64,000 bases of DNA, from contig VAWI01000061.1 in assembly GCA_005884005.1 (NCBI GenBank), positions 1 through 64,000 on the forward strand, in the 5' to 3' direction. Under the pieces are notes generated by a model. The model was not told the DNA's origin, ran no database searches, and worked only from the letters and a program-made list of their open reading frames with translations. This DNA is from Actinomycetota bacterium (lineage in GTDB: Bacteria; Actinomycetota; Thermoleophilia; Gaiellales; Gaiellaceae). Position numbers and translations under genes: made by a program. Shown in pieces: positions 49,412-57,799 of the stretch (position 1 is its first letter; each line of letters opens with the position of its first letter).

Positions 49412-50718
49412 TTCGCCGAGCGCGCCGGCTCCTCGCGCGCCTCTGCCAGCAAGTACGGCGCGAAACGGGGCAGCTCGCGCCGCGGCAGGTGCGCGCGGAC
49501 GAAGACGCCGTCCGCCTGGTCGATTCGTTCCTGGATCGGCGCTCCGAGAGCGTAGAGCTCGGCCAGTCGCCCACCTTCGTCGTAGGGGAGCAGCATCCGA
49601 ACGCTCTCGAAGCGCTCGCCGAATTTGGAGGCGATTCGCTCGCGTAGCTCGTCGAGCCCCTCTCCGCTCGCTGCGGAGACCTGCAGCGCGCCCGGATAAC
49701 GGTTTGCCAGCCGCCGGCGGCGCAACGGGTCGACGAGATCGAGCTTGTTCAGCACGAGCTCCACCGGGACGTCCGTGACGCCGATCTCGGCGAGAACATC
49801 CTCGACGGCAGCGCGCATCTCGTCGAGCTCGACGTCGGAGGCCGAGCCGTCGACCACGTGCAGGACGAGGTCGGCGACGAGCGTCTCCTCGAGCGTGGCC
49901 GCGAAACCTTCGACGAGTTGGTGCGGCAGGCGGCGGATGAAGCCGACCGTGTCCGTCAGCAGATACTTCCGGCCGTCGACCTCGAAGCCGCGCGTCGTCG
50001 GGTCGAGGGTTTCGAAGAGCCGGTCGCGGACGGAGACGTCGGCTCCGGTGAGGGCGTTCAGGAGTGTCGACTTGCCCGCGTTCGTGTAACCGGCCAGTGC
50101 GATTACCGGCGTCTCGGAGCGTCTTCGCGACTTTCGGCGGGTGGCGCGCTGGCGCTCGAGCCCGCGGAGCCGGGCGCGAAGAACCGAGATCCGACGACGC
50201 GCTAGCCGGCGGTCGGTCTCCAGCTGCGACTCGCCTGGGCCGCGCGTGCCGAGGCCGCCGCCGAGCCGCTCGAGGTGCTGCCAGAGACCGCGCATGCGCG
50301 GCAGGTTGTACTCGAGCTGTGCGAGCTCGACCTGGAGCTTTCCCTCCGCTGTGACAGCGTGCTGGGCGAAGATGTCGAGGATCAGCTGCGTCCTGTCGAT
50401 CACCCGCGCCTGGAGAGCGTTCTCCAGCTCGCGCTGCTGCACCGGCGAGAGCTCGTCGTCGACGAGAAGCGATTCGGCGCCGGAGCGCCCGAACGCCTCC
50501 TTCAGCTCCACCAGCTTTCCCTTGCCCACGTAGGTGCGCGGTTGAGGTCGGGCTGCGCGTTGCACCAGGTCGCCCACGGGCTCGACCCCGGCGGTGCGCG
50601 CGAGCTCGCGCAGTTCGTCGAGCTCGCGATCCGCGTCGACCCCTTGCGCCAGCACCGCGACGACGAACCCGCGCTCGGGCTCGGCACCCGGCGCAGGATC
50701 CGGCTGGCGTAGCGTCAC
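49408..50718 (-). CDS. hflX: GTPase HflX
   Basis: HflX is a ribosome-associated GTPase that splits stalled or heat-damaged ribosomes. The 436-residue protein has the N-terminal HflX domain (TYVGKGKLVEL, VIDRTQLILDIFAQHA, GKLQVELAQLEYNLPRM, GTRGPGESQLE), and G motifs GYTNAGKSTLLNALTG, DTVGFIRRLP, NKLDLVD and SAASGEGLDEL. GTG 50718 is chosen because CATAAT (50725-50730, reverse) ends 6 nt upstream. The longer open frame upstream is antisense to dapE. Confidence 0.95.
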   Translation of the reverse strand: MTLRQPDPAPGAEPERGFVVAVLAQGVDADRELDELRELARTAGVEPVGDLVQRAARPQPRTYVGKGKLVELKEAFGRSGAESLLVDDELSPVQQRELENALQARVIDRTQLILDIFAQHAVTAEGKLQVELAQLEYNLPRMRGLWQHLERLGGGLGTRGPGESQLETDRRLARRRISVLRARLRGLERQRATRRKSRRRSETPVIALAGYTNAGKSTLLNALTGADVSVRDRLFETLDPTTRGFEVDGRKYLLTDTVGFIRRLPHQLVEGFAATLEETLVADLVLHVVDGSASDVELDEMRAAVEDVLAEIGVTDVPVELVLNKLDLVDPLRRRRLANRYPGALQVSAASGEGLDELRERIASKFGERFESVRMLLPYDEGGRLAELYALGAPIQERIDQADGVFVRAHLPRRELPRFAPYLLAEAREEPARSAK

Positions 50719-50730
50719 GCAGAGATTATG
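50710..50730. promoter_or_regulatory. interleaved divergent promoters of hflX and dapE
   Basis: The hflX -10 (CATAAT, 50725-50730, reverse) covers the dapE ATG, and a candidate dapE -10 (TAGCGT, 50710-50715) adjoins the hflX GTG. The start codons are 9 bp apart, so transcription of one gene should occlude the other. Confidence 0.45.
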
Positions 50731-51834
50731 ACCTTCAAACGGCAGAATCCGCACGTGCGGGACAGAGAGCTTCCGAGGCGGTTGGCCGAGGGCACGCTTG
50801 CGCTCGTCAACATCCCTTCGGTCAGCCGATTGGAGGCCGAAGCAATGGCCCACGTTCGTGCGGAGTTGCCGCTGGAGCCCGTCTGGGCGAGCGACGACGT
50901 CCTCTTCGCGACCTCGGAGCGGCGGGCCGGTCGTCCGCTCGTGCTGCTCGCGGGGCACGTCGACACCGTGCCGGCACAGGACAACCTCCCAGGCCGAATC
51001 GAAGGAGACGCGGTTGTAGGGCTCGGCGCGAGCGACATGAAGGGCGGCCTGGCGGTCATGCTCGCGCTGGCCGACTGGGCGCTCGCTGCTACGCCTGATC
51101 TCGACCTCGACCTCGGGTTCCTCTTCTTTACGCGCGAGGAGCTGCCGGCCGGCGAAAGCCCTGTCCCGGGGTTCCTGCAGGCGTGTCGGGAGGCGAGGGA
51201 CGCCGAGCTCGTGATCGTGCTCGAGCCCACCGACAACGAGCTGCACGTCGGCTGTGTCGGCAACCTGAGCGCCCAGCTCACCTTTCGGGGAGTCAGTGCG
51301 CACTCTGCCCGTCCCTGGACCGGCGAGAACGCGATCCACAAGGCCGCCGTCGCGCTGGCGCCCCTCGCAGCGCTCGAGCCGCTCGAGGTCGAGGTGGACG
51401 GGCTCGTCTTCCGCGAGGTCGTCAGCGCGGTGGCGATCGAGGGTGGGATCGCCGACAACGTCGTCCCGGACCGCTGCACGGCGAGGTTGAACTACCGGTA
51501 CGCGCCCGGTCGGTCGCGTGAGGCGGCCGAGGCCCGGCTCCGGGAGCTGACGGGCGATGCAGAGCTCGAGATCCTCGGCAATTCGCCGCCGGCCCACGTA
51601 GTTGTCGACCGGCCACTCGTGACCCGGCTCCGCGAGGCCGGCGGTTTCGCCGTCAAGCCGAAGCAGGCCTGGACGCCGGTCGCTCAGTTCGCCGAAGCAG
51701 GCCTCGACGCCGTCAACCTCGGCCCGGGGGCAACTCGGTTCGCCCATCGGGCGGACGAGCAAATCCAGACGGGCGAGCTCGTGAGGACCTTCGAGGCGCT
51801 TCGCCACTTCGTTTCCAGGCCGGGTACGTTCTAG
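50728..51834 (+). CDS. dapE: succinyl-diaminopimelate desuccinylase
   Basis: DapE is the M20 zinc enzyme that removes succinate from N-succinyl-LL-DAP. The 368-residue protein has LLAGHVDTVPAQ (His77, Asp79), GASDMKGG (Asp103), FFTREELP (Glu137/138 region) and the dimerisation domain with GVSAHSARPWTGENA. It is followed by dapC and dapD, so the succinylase branch is the DAP route here. DAP feeds both lysine and peptidoglycan. Confidence 0.93.
   Translation: MTFKRQNPHVRDRELPRRLAEGTLALVNIPSVSRLEAEAMAHVRAELPLEPVWASDDVLFATSERRAGRPLVLLAGHVDTVPAQDNLPGRIEGDAVVGLGASDMKGGLAVMLALADWALAATPDLDLDLGFLFFTREELPAGESPVPGFLQACREARDAELVIVLEPTDNELHVGCVGNLSAQLTFRGVSAHSARPWTGENAIHKAAVALAPLAALEPLEVEVDGLVFREVVSAVAIEGGIADNVVPDRCTARLNYRYAPGRSREAAEARLRELTGDAELEILGNSPPAHVVVDRPLVTRLREAGGFAVKPKQAWTPVAQFAEAGLDAVNLGPGATRFAHRADEQIQTGELVRTFEALRHFVSRPGTF
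51825..51830 (+). promoter_or_regulatory. -10 box of dapC
   Basis: TACGTT, inside the last dapE codons, ends 6 nt before dapC GTG 51837, so dapC can be transcribed separately without a leader. Confidence 0.4.
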
Positions 51835-51836
51835 CC

Positions 51837-52985
51837 GTGCAGCTCTCCCCCGTGCTCGCTACAACGGGCACGTATCCGTTCGTCCGCCTCGAGGAGGCGA
51901 AGCGGCGGCTCGCCGCCGCAGGGGTCGAGCTGATCGACTTCGGCAAGGGCGACCCACGCGAGGAGACCGATCCGCTGATCCGCCGGGCGCTCGTGGAGAG
52001 CATCGAGCCGCTCTCCAGCTATCCACTTGCCGAAGGCCTGCCGGAGCTCCGGGAGGCGATCGCGGGGTGGTGTGCGCGCCGGTTCGGCGTCGAGGTCGAT
52101 TCGGAAACGGAGGTGATCCCGACCTACGGCAGCAAAGAGGCGATCTTTCACCTGGCCCAGGTCGTGCTCGACCGGGGCGGCGGCAAGCCGCTCGTCCTCT
52201 CCACGGAGCCGGGCTACCCCGTCTACGACCGTGGCGCCCTCTTTGCCGGCGCCGAGGTCGAGCAGCTGCCGCTGCTGGAAGAGAACGGTTTTCTCCCGGC
52301 TCTCGATGCGATCGACGAGGAGACCTGGGAGCGGACGGCGATCTTCTGGATCAACTACCCGAACAACCCGACGGGTGCGGTCGCGCCGCTCGAGTTCTTC
52401 GATCGGCTGGCCACGCTCGCCGCAGAACACGACTTCCTGCTCGCCGCCGACGAGGCCTACACCGAGCTCTGGTTCGACGAGCCGCCGCATTCCGCGCTCG
52501 AGGTGAGCGATCGTTCGCGCGTCGCCGTCTTCCAAACGCTCAGCAAGCGATCGTCGATGACCGGCTACCGGTCGGGCTTCGTGGCGGGCTCACAGGAGCT
52601 GATCGCGGCGCTTCGACAGTACCGCCCGACCGTCGGCACGGCGCCGCAGGAGTTCGTCCAGCGGGCCTCGGTGGTCGCCTGGAACGACGAGGAGCACGTC
52701 GAGCGCACGCGCGAGATCTATCGACGCAAGCGCGAGGTGCTCCTGCCGGCGCTGGCGAGCAAGGGGATTCGCGTGGCGGGAAGCGCGGCGACGATGTACC
52801 TCTGGCTGGAGGTTCCCGCCGGCGAGGACTCGGAGGAGCTGGCAACGCGCCTACTCGAGCACGGGCTGATCGTCTCGCCTGGGACGTTCTTCGGCCCCTC
52901 CGGTGATGGGTACTGGCGGTTGGCGCTGGTCCCGACCGAGGGCGAGTGCGAACGGGCGGCGGAGATCCTGGAGCGCTTGCTGTGA
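51837..52985 (+). CDS. dapC: N-succinyldiaminopimelate aminotransferase
   Basis: This is a fold-type I aminotransferase (382 aa) with YPLAEGLPELREAIAGW, YGSKEAIFHL, NYPNNPTGAV, AADEAYTELWF and the PLP Lys237 in TLSKRSSMTGYRSGF. Genomic position between dapE and dapD, and actinobacterial DapC-like sequence, identify it as the transaminase that makes N-succinyl-LL-DAP. GTG start with TACGTT 6 nt upstream. It overlaps dapD as GTGA. Confidence 0.92.
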   Translation: MQLSPVLATTGTYPFVRLEEAKRRLAAAGVELIDFGKGDPREETDPLIRRALVESIEPLSSYPLAEGLPELREAIAGWCARRFGVEVDSETEVIPTYGSKEAIFHLAQVVLDRGGGKPLVLSTEPGYPVYDRGALFAGAEVEQLPLLEENGFLPALDAIDEETWERTAIFWINYPNNPTGAVAPLEFFDRLATLAAEHDFLLAADEAYTELWFDEPPHSALEVSDRSRVAVFQTLSKRSSMTGYRSGFVAGSQELIAALRQYRPTVGTAPQEFVQRASVVAWNDEEHVERTREIYRRKREVLLPALASKGIRVAGSAATMYLWLEVPAGEDSEELATRLLEHGLIVSPGTFFGPSGDGYWRLALVPTEGECERAAEILERLL

Positions 52986-53743
52986 GCGAGCTCTCGCCCG
53001 AGCGGGTCGAGGAGGTGATCGCGGCCCTCGACCGCGGCGAGACACGGGTGGCGGAGCCCCTGGACGGCGAGTGGCGCGTGAACGAGGAGGCGCAGCGCGC
53101 GATTCTCGCGTACTTTCGGCTTCGCGAGCTCGAGCCGCGTGAGGTCGGCCCGTTCGAGTATCACGACAAGATTCCCCTCAAGCGAGGGTACGAGCGGCTC
53201 GGAGTGCGGGTCGTCCCGCCGGCGACGGCGCGCTACGGCGCTTTCCTCTCGCCGGGGGTCGTTCTGATGCCGAGCTACGTGAACATCGGCGCGTGGGTGG
53301 GGCCGAACACGATGGTCGACACGTGGGCGACGGTCGGCTCGGGCGCGCAGATCGGCGCCGACGTCCATCTCGCGGGCGGAGTCGGGATCGGCGGCGTGCT
53401 CGAGCCACCGGGCGCGCGACCCGTGATCGTCGAGGACGGAGCCTTCGTCGGCTCGCGCGCAGCGATCGTCGAGGGCGTGGTCGTGGGCAAAGAGGCGGTG
53501 ATCGGGCCTCACGTCACGCTCGGTGCCTCGATCCCGGTGATCGATGTCACCCGCGCGGAGCCTGTCGAGCACCGGGGCTACGTGCCGCCGCGGGCGATCG
53601 TCGTACCCGGGACGAGGCCCAAGGACTTCCCCGCCGGGACATTCAACCTGGCCTGCGCCCTGATCATCGGCTGGCGCGACGAGTCGACCGACCTCCGCGT
53701 CAGCCTCAACGCCGCGCTTCGCGAGCACGGCCTCGGCGGCTGA
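52982..53743 (+). CDS. dapD: tetrahydrodipicolinate N-succinyltransferase
   Basis: DapD succinylates tetrahydrodipicolinate using succinyl-CoA. The 253-residue protein has a helical N terminus (SPERVEEVIAALDRGE) and a left-handed beta-helix with hexapeptide turns: PSYVNIGAWVGPNTMVDTWATVGSGAQIGADVHL, given here only as a region (about residues 95-130), then GGVLEPPGARPVIVEDGAF and GASIPVIDVTR. It is the last gene of the dapE-dapC-dapD unit. A hairpin and T tract follow at 53810. Confidence 0.94.
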   Translation: MSELSPERVEEVIAALDRGETRVAEPLDGEWRVNEEAQRAILAYFRLRELEPREVGPFEYHDKIPLKRGYERLGVRVVPPATARYGAFLSPGVVLMPSYVNIGAWVGPNTMVDTWATVGSGAQIGADVHLAGGVGIGGVLEPPGARPVIVEDGAFVGSRAAIVEGVVVGKEAVIGPHVTLGASIPVIDVTRAEPVEHRGYVPPRAIVVPGTRPKDFPAGTFNLACALIIGWRDESTDLRVSLNAALREHGLGG

Positions 53744-53809
53744 AAAGAGACAGTTGCGAGCAGGGCGCTCGTTCGCGCGGGACGGGTCTCTTCGGGGACG
53801 CCGTGCCGG

Positions 53810-53838
53810 GCCGGGACCCATCCCGGCGACCGTTTTCT
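53810..53838 (+). terminator. intrinsic terminator after dapD
   Basis: GCCGGGA-CCCA-TCCCGGC followed within 5 nt by TTTTCT. A weaker outer pairing AAGAGAC/GTCTCTT (about 53745-53792) also exists in the spacer. Confidence 0.6.
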
Positions 53839-53839
53839 C

Positions 53840-54535
53840 TTATTCGAGCCGCTCGGCGGGGCCGGTCAGGTAGGCCTCCCCGTTCTCGATCCGCACGCGG
53901 ACGACACCGCCCGGGAAGCTCACTTCGGTCTCTCCTTCGCCGCCCAGGGCGGCGGCCACCGCGACTGCGCTCGTGCCGGAGGAGCTCGTCTCCCCCACGC
54001 CTCGCTCCCAGATCCGGGCGGTGATTCGGCCGTGTCCTTCGTGCCGTGCGACCTGAACATTCGTCCGCCCGGGAAAACGCGGATTCGCCTCGAGCAGCGG
54101 TCCGACCCTTTCGATCTCAGCCGGATCTCCCTCGACGACCGCGTGCGGGTTTCCGACCGTGACCGGCACGAACTCAATCCCTTGGAGCCGCTCCGCAGGA
54201 CCGACCTCTACCGGCCCCAGCTCCTGCTCGACCAGCCCGCCCTTGATCAGCGCCCTGGTCACGCGTTCGCCGACCCGGATGCGCACCTCGTTGGTGCCTG
54301 CGCGCTCGGCGAGCCAGCGGGCGGCGATTCGCGTTCCGTTTCCGGACAGCTCGGCCCGGGAGCCGTCTGGGTTCCAAATCGCGACCTCCGCGGCGGCCCC
54401 GTCGACGGCGACCACCTCGAGCACGCCGTCGGTGTCGTGCGCGGTCGAGAGCTCGCGCGCGCGCTCAGGCGTCAGCCGCTCGTCCTCTGCGAGCAGGTAG
54501 ACGTTCCCGTGCGCGGACCACTTCGAGAATCTCAT
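53840..54535 (-). CDS. dapF: diaminopimelate epimerase homologue with both catalytic Cys replaced by Ser
   Basis: DapF interconverts LL- and meso-DAP with two Cys as acid and base. The 231-residue protein keeps the fold: KWSAHGNVYLL, WNPDGSRAELSGNGTRIAARW, TVGNPHAVV and ERGVGETSSSGTSAVAVA. The usual CGNG and ACGTG motifs read SGNG (Ser64) and SSGTS (Ser186), so both catalytic Cys are Ser. It is also about 45 residues shorter than typical DapF. Next to dapE-dapC-dapD it is expected to be the epimerase, but activity with Ser/Ser is not established. Its 5' end lies inside miaA (71-nt overlap). Confidence 0.82.
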   Translation of the reverse strand: MRFSKWSAHGNVYLLAEDERLTPERARELSTAHDTDGVLEVVAVDGAAAEVAIWNPDGSRAELSGNGTRIAARWLAERAGTNEVRIRVGERVTRALIKGGLVEQELGPVEVGPAERLQGIEFVPVTVGNPHAVVEGDPAEIERVGPLLEANPRFPGRTNVQVARHEGHGRITARIWERGVGETSSSGTSAVAVAAALGGEGETEVSFPGGVVRVRIENGEAYLTGPAERLE

Positions 54536-55388
54536 CGGCAACCGCAGCCGGCAGGCGGTCGGCCGCGACGCTAACAAGCCCGGGAATGCGGCGCATCCAT
54601 TTGCGCTGGTACGCGGCATAGCGGCGCGTGCGGCGGTTGAGTGCCTCGATTGCCTCGTCGCGGGGGAGTTCCGCCACGTCTTCAAGGCCCATCGCTTTGC
54701 GCGCGGTTGCCGAGATCGGACCGGCGAGCGCTTGCGCCGCTTCCTCTGCCACCCCGGTCTCGAACATCGCTCGGGTTCGCTTCTCGATCCGGCGCAGCAG
54801 CTCGGCACGCGGGACATCGAGACCGACGATGACCGTCGGGTAGCGGGTATCGGCGCCCCAGAGCCGGTCGGCGGGAGCTTTCAGCGACCGTTCGATGGCC
54901 GTAAGCTCGAGCGCGCGCACAACTCGGCGGCGGTCGTTCGGATGCACGGACGTGGCCGCCGCGGGATCGCGCTCCGCGAGCAGGGCGTGGGCGCGCTCGC
55001 CCCCGAGGCTCTCGTAGACACGCTGCCAGTGCTCGCGTTGACCGGGACCCGGCGCCGGCGGGAGCTCGAGAGCGGAGAGAGCGGCCCGGAGGTAGAGGCC
55101 GGTCCCCCCGACCACGATCGGCGTCTTTCCGGCCCGCAGGATCTCGTCGATCGCGTTGTGCGCGAGCTGCTGGTACTCGGCAACCGAACCTTCGTGCTCG
55201 AGCTCCCAGACGCCGACGAGCCGCGTCGGCTGCGGCGGCTGGTTGGTCAGGATCGGCAGGCCACGGTACGCTTGCATCGAATCCGCCGATATGAGCTCGG
55301 CCGGAAATCGGGACGCCAGCTCCTCAGCGACGGCGGTCTTGCCCGAAGCGGTCGGCCCGAACAGCGCCAGCACCAAATCGCCCCACAT
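54465..55388 (-). CDS. miaA: tRNA dimethylallyltransferase
   Basis: MiaA prenylates A37 of tRNAs reading UNN codons. The 307-residue protein has LALFGPTASGKTAVAEEL (P loop), LISADSMQAYRGLPI, GGTGLYLRA and the C-terminal WMRRIPG. ATG 55388 is supported by CACAAT (55395-55400 on the reverse strand) ending 6 nt upstream. The 3' end runs 71 nt into dapF. miaB, the next modifying enzyme, is 1 kb away on the same strand. Confidence 0.94.
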   Translation of the reverse strand: MWGDLVLALFGPTASGKTAVAEELASRFPAELISADSMQAYRGLPILTNQPPQPTRLVGVWELEHEGSVAEYQQLAHNAIDEILRAGKTPIVVGGTGLYLRAALSALELPPAPGPGQREHWQRVYESLGGERAHALLAERDPAAATSVHPNDRRRVVRALELTAIERSLKAPADRLWGADTRYPTVIVGLDVPRAELLRRIEKRTRAMFETGVAEEAAQALAGPISATARKAMGLEDVAELPRDEAIEALNRRTRRYAAYQRKWMRRIPGLVSVAADRLPAAVADEILEVVRARERLPARRGRAADA

Positions 55389-55437
55389 GCCCCGATTGTG
55401 GTGTTTGCATAGCCGCCCGCGTGCCGATATCCGGTCT

Positions 55438-56433
55438 GTGAAGGTTCCGCGCCCCTTCGGCGGCCGCACCCATCTGACCCGGCGGCCTCACGAGCTCGTT
55501 GCCTTCATCGCGCTCGGAGCCGCGCTTTCGGCTGCGGCGGTAATCGGTGTCGCTTGGGCCGCGGGGTTCGGCGCTGTCGCCGACCGCCTCCGTCACGTCG
55601 ACGCGAACTGGCTGCCGCTCGCGCTCGCCGCCGAGGTGCTCGCCTACGTCGGCTATGTGCTGGCCTACCGCGAGGTGGCCCGAGTCGAAGACGGACCGAA
55701 CCTTCCCCACTCCCGCGCGCTCGCGCTCGTTGCAACGGGTTTCGGCGTCTTCATCGCTCGCGGCGGCTTCACCGTCGACCTGCACGCATTCCGGCAAGAG
55801 TTCGTGGACGATCGCGAGGCACGCGTGCGGGTGCTCGGTCTGGGAGCGCTGGAGTACGCGCTCCTTGCTCCAGCGACGTGCATCGTCGCGATTCTGCTCC
55901 TCCTCGACCATGTCCACCAGCCCGGGACCGGGCTGACGATGCCGTGGGCGATTGCCGTCCCCACCGGGGGCGTGCTCGCGCTTTCTGCCCTGCGGCTCCG
56001 GGACCGGCTCCGCGGTGGCCGCGGCTGGCGCGACCACCTCGCGCAATGGCTCGACTCGATCCACGTGATCCGCCAGCTTTTCGTCAAGCTCGAGCACGCT
56101 GCCGGGCCGATCGGAACGGCCGTTTACTGGTTCGGCGACATCGCCTGCCTCGCCTTCTGCCTGCGCGCCTTCGAGGGCCACTTTCCCTCGATCGCGCCGC
56201 TGCTGATCGGCTATGCGACCGGCTATGCCCTCACACGCCGGACGCTACCGCTGGCCGGAGCGGGCGCGGTCGAGGCGCTGCTTCCGTTCGCGCTCTTGTG
56301 GACCGGGACGCCGCTGGCGGCTGCGGTCACGGCCGTGCTCGCCTATCGGATCGTCAATTTCTGGCTGCCGATCGTGCCGGCGGCCTTCGGGCTCCGGTCT
56401 CTTCGGTTGCGGGAAGAGCAGCTCAGAGGCTAG
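55438..56433 (+). CDS. lysylphosphatidylglycerol synthase TM-region/UPF0104 family membrane protein
   Basis: This 331-residue integral membrane protein has about seven to eight spans. It has the UPF0104 pattern: long hydrophobic segments, VATGFGVFIARGGFTVDLHAF, LGLGALEYALLAP, and GYATGYALTRRTLPLAGAGAVEALLPFAL near the end. Related proteins are MprF-type flippase domains or glycan flippases. No synthetase domain is attached. GTG 55438 sits 6 nt after GATATC. The 3' end overlaps convergent miaB by 4 nt. Substrate unknown. Confidence 0.8.
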   Translation: MKVPRPFGGRTHLTRRPHELVAFIALGAALSAAAVIGVAWAAGFGAVADRLRHVDANWLPLALAAEVLAYVGYVLAYREVARVEDGPNLPHSRALALVATGFGVFIARGGFTVDLHAFRQEFVDDREARVRVLGLGALEYALLAPATCIVAILLLLDHVHQPGTGLTMPWAIAVPTGGVLALSALRLRDRLRGGRGWRDHLAQWLDSIHVIRQLFVKLEHAAGPIGTAVYWFGDIACLAFCLRAFEGHFPSIAPLLIGYATGYALTRRTLPLAGAGAVEALLPFALLWTGTPLAAAVTAVLAYRIVNFWLPIVPAAFGLRSLRLREEQLRG

Positions 56434-57755
56434 GCCGCGACCGCCGCGAGCTGGACGCCGCGCAGCGTCGTCGAGGTCGCGGCTTCGATCTGGACCGAGA
56501 CGAGCTCACCAGCAGAGGCGACGCCGGTGAAGTTGACGGTCGTGTTCCGGCGCGTGCGGCCGCGAAGCACCGTCTCGTCGGTGCGGCTCGGCCCTTCGAC
56601 GAGCACCTCTTCGGTCCGGCCGATTCGCTCGCGGTTCCGCGCCCCCGCGACGCGCTGGACGACCTCGACCAGGCGTTCGATCCGGTCGCGCTTTAGCTCT
56701 TCGGGCACCTGCGCCGGCATCGCCGCGGCCTCGGTCCCGTAGCGGGGTGAGAACACGAACGTGAAAGCGCCGTCGTAGCCGACTTCCTCGACGGCCGCGA
56801 CCGTCTGCTCGAAGTCGTCGTCGGTCTCGCCCGGAAAGCCGACGATCAGGTCCGTGGTCAGGGCGAGATCGGGAATCGCGGTCCGCATCTCCTCGGCGAG
56901 CCGGAGATACCGCTCGCGGCTGTACGTCCGCCGCATCGCCTTCAGGATCCTCGTCGAGCCGGACTGAAGCGGCAGGTGGGCGTGCTCGCAGACGGCCGCA
57001 CACTCCGTCATCGCCTCGATCACCGGTCGCCGGAAGTCTTTCGGGTGCGGGCTCGTGAAGCGGATTCTCTCGATGCCATCGACTGCGTCGCACGCCCGCA
57101 GCAGCTCGCCGAAGTCGGTGCGGATACGCGGCAGCAGATCACGGCCGTACGAATTGACGTTCTGGCCGAGCAGCGTGATCTCGCGCACTCCGTCGCGTGC
57201 GAGCTGCTCGACCTCGGCGAGGACCTCGCCCGGGCGGCGGCTCTGCTCGCGCCCGCGGACGGACGGGACGATGCAATAGGAGCACTTCGAGTTGCAGCCC
57301 ATCGAGATCTGCACCCAGGCCTGGAAGCGTCGCTCGCGATGCATCGGCAGGCCCCCGGCGAAACGGCGGTCGTCGAGACCGAAGCTTCCCCGCGTCACGC
57401 CCACCCCGCCGGCGCCGACCCACTCGCCGAGATGCGGAATCGAACCCGGACCGAAGGCGACATCGACGTAGGGGTAAAGCTCAAAAAGGCGTTCGCGCTG
57501 GGCCTCCGCGTAGCAGCCGCCGACGGCGATCACCTTCTCTGGATCACGCGCCTTCAGGGCTCTCGCCTGCGCGAGATGGGCGGCGAAGCGCTGGTCGGGC
57601 TTCTCCCTGATCGTGCAGGTGTTGAAGACGATCACGTCCGCCTCGTCCTGCTTCGCGGACTCGCCGAGACCGAGCTCCTCGAGCATGCCCTTGATCCGCT
57701 CGGAATCGTGGGCGTTCATCTGACACCCGAAGGTCGTGACGTGGTACCTGCGCAC
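56430..57755 (-). CDS. miaB: tRNA-2-methylthio-N6-dimethylallyladenosine synthase
   Basis: MiaB is the radical-SAM methylthiotransferase acting after MiaA. The 441-residue protein has the N-terminal UPF0004 domain with three Cys (TFGCQMNAHDSE, NTCTIREK, VGGCYAE), the radical-SAM cluster motif GCNSKCSYCIVP, and the C-terminal TRAM domain (EEVLVEGPSRTDE..NTTVNFTG). All cluster Cys are present. It lies downstream of rny on the same strand. Confidence 0.96.
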   Translation of the reverse strand: MRRYHVTTFGCQMNAHDSERIKGMLEELGLGESAKQDEADVIVFNTCTIREKPDQRFAAHLAQARALKARDPEKVIAVGGCYAEAQRERLFELYPYVDVAFGPGSIPHLGEWVGAGGVGVTRGSFGLDDRRFAGGLPMHRERRFQAWVQISMGCNSKCSYCIVPSVRGREQSRRPGEVLAEVEQLARDGVREITLLGQNVNSYGRDLLPRIRTDFGELLRACDAVDGIERIRFTSPHPKDFRRPVIEAMTECAAVCEHAHLPLQSGSTRILKAMRRTYSRERYLRLAEEMRTAIPDLALTTDLIVGFPGETDDDFEQTVAAVEEVGYDGAFTFVFSPRYGTEAAAMPAQVPEELKRDRIERLVEVVQRVAGARNRERIGRTEEVLVEGPSRTDETVLRGRTRRNTTVNFTGVASAGELVSVQIEAATSTTLRGVQLAAVAA

Positions 57756-57799
57756 GAACCGAAACTCTAGCGCCGGGCTTCTCCGGAACTCGGCCGGCG

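Noticed and set aside
49408-51807. 799-codon form of HflX starting at 51807
   Set aside because: The part upstream of 50718 is antisense to dapE and lacks HflX features. A -10 box 6 nt before GTG 50718 gives the normal protein.
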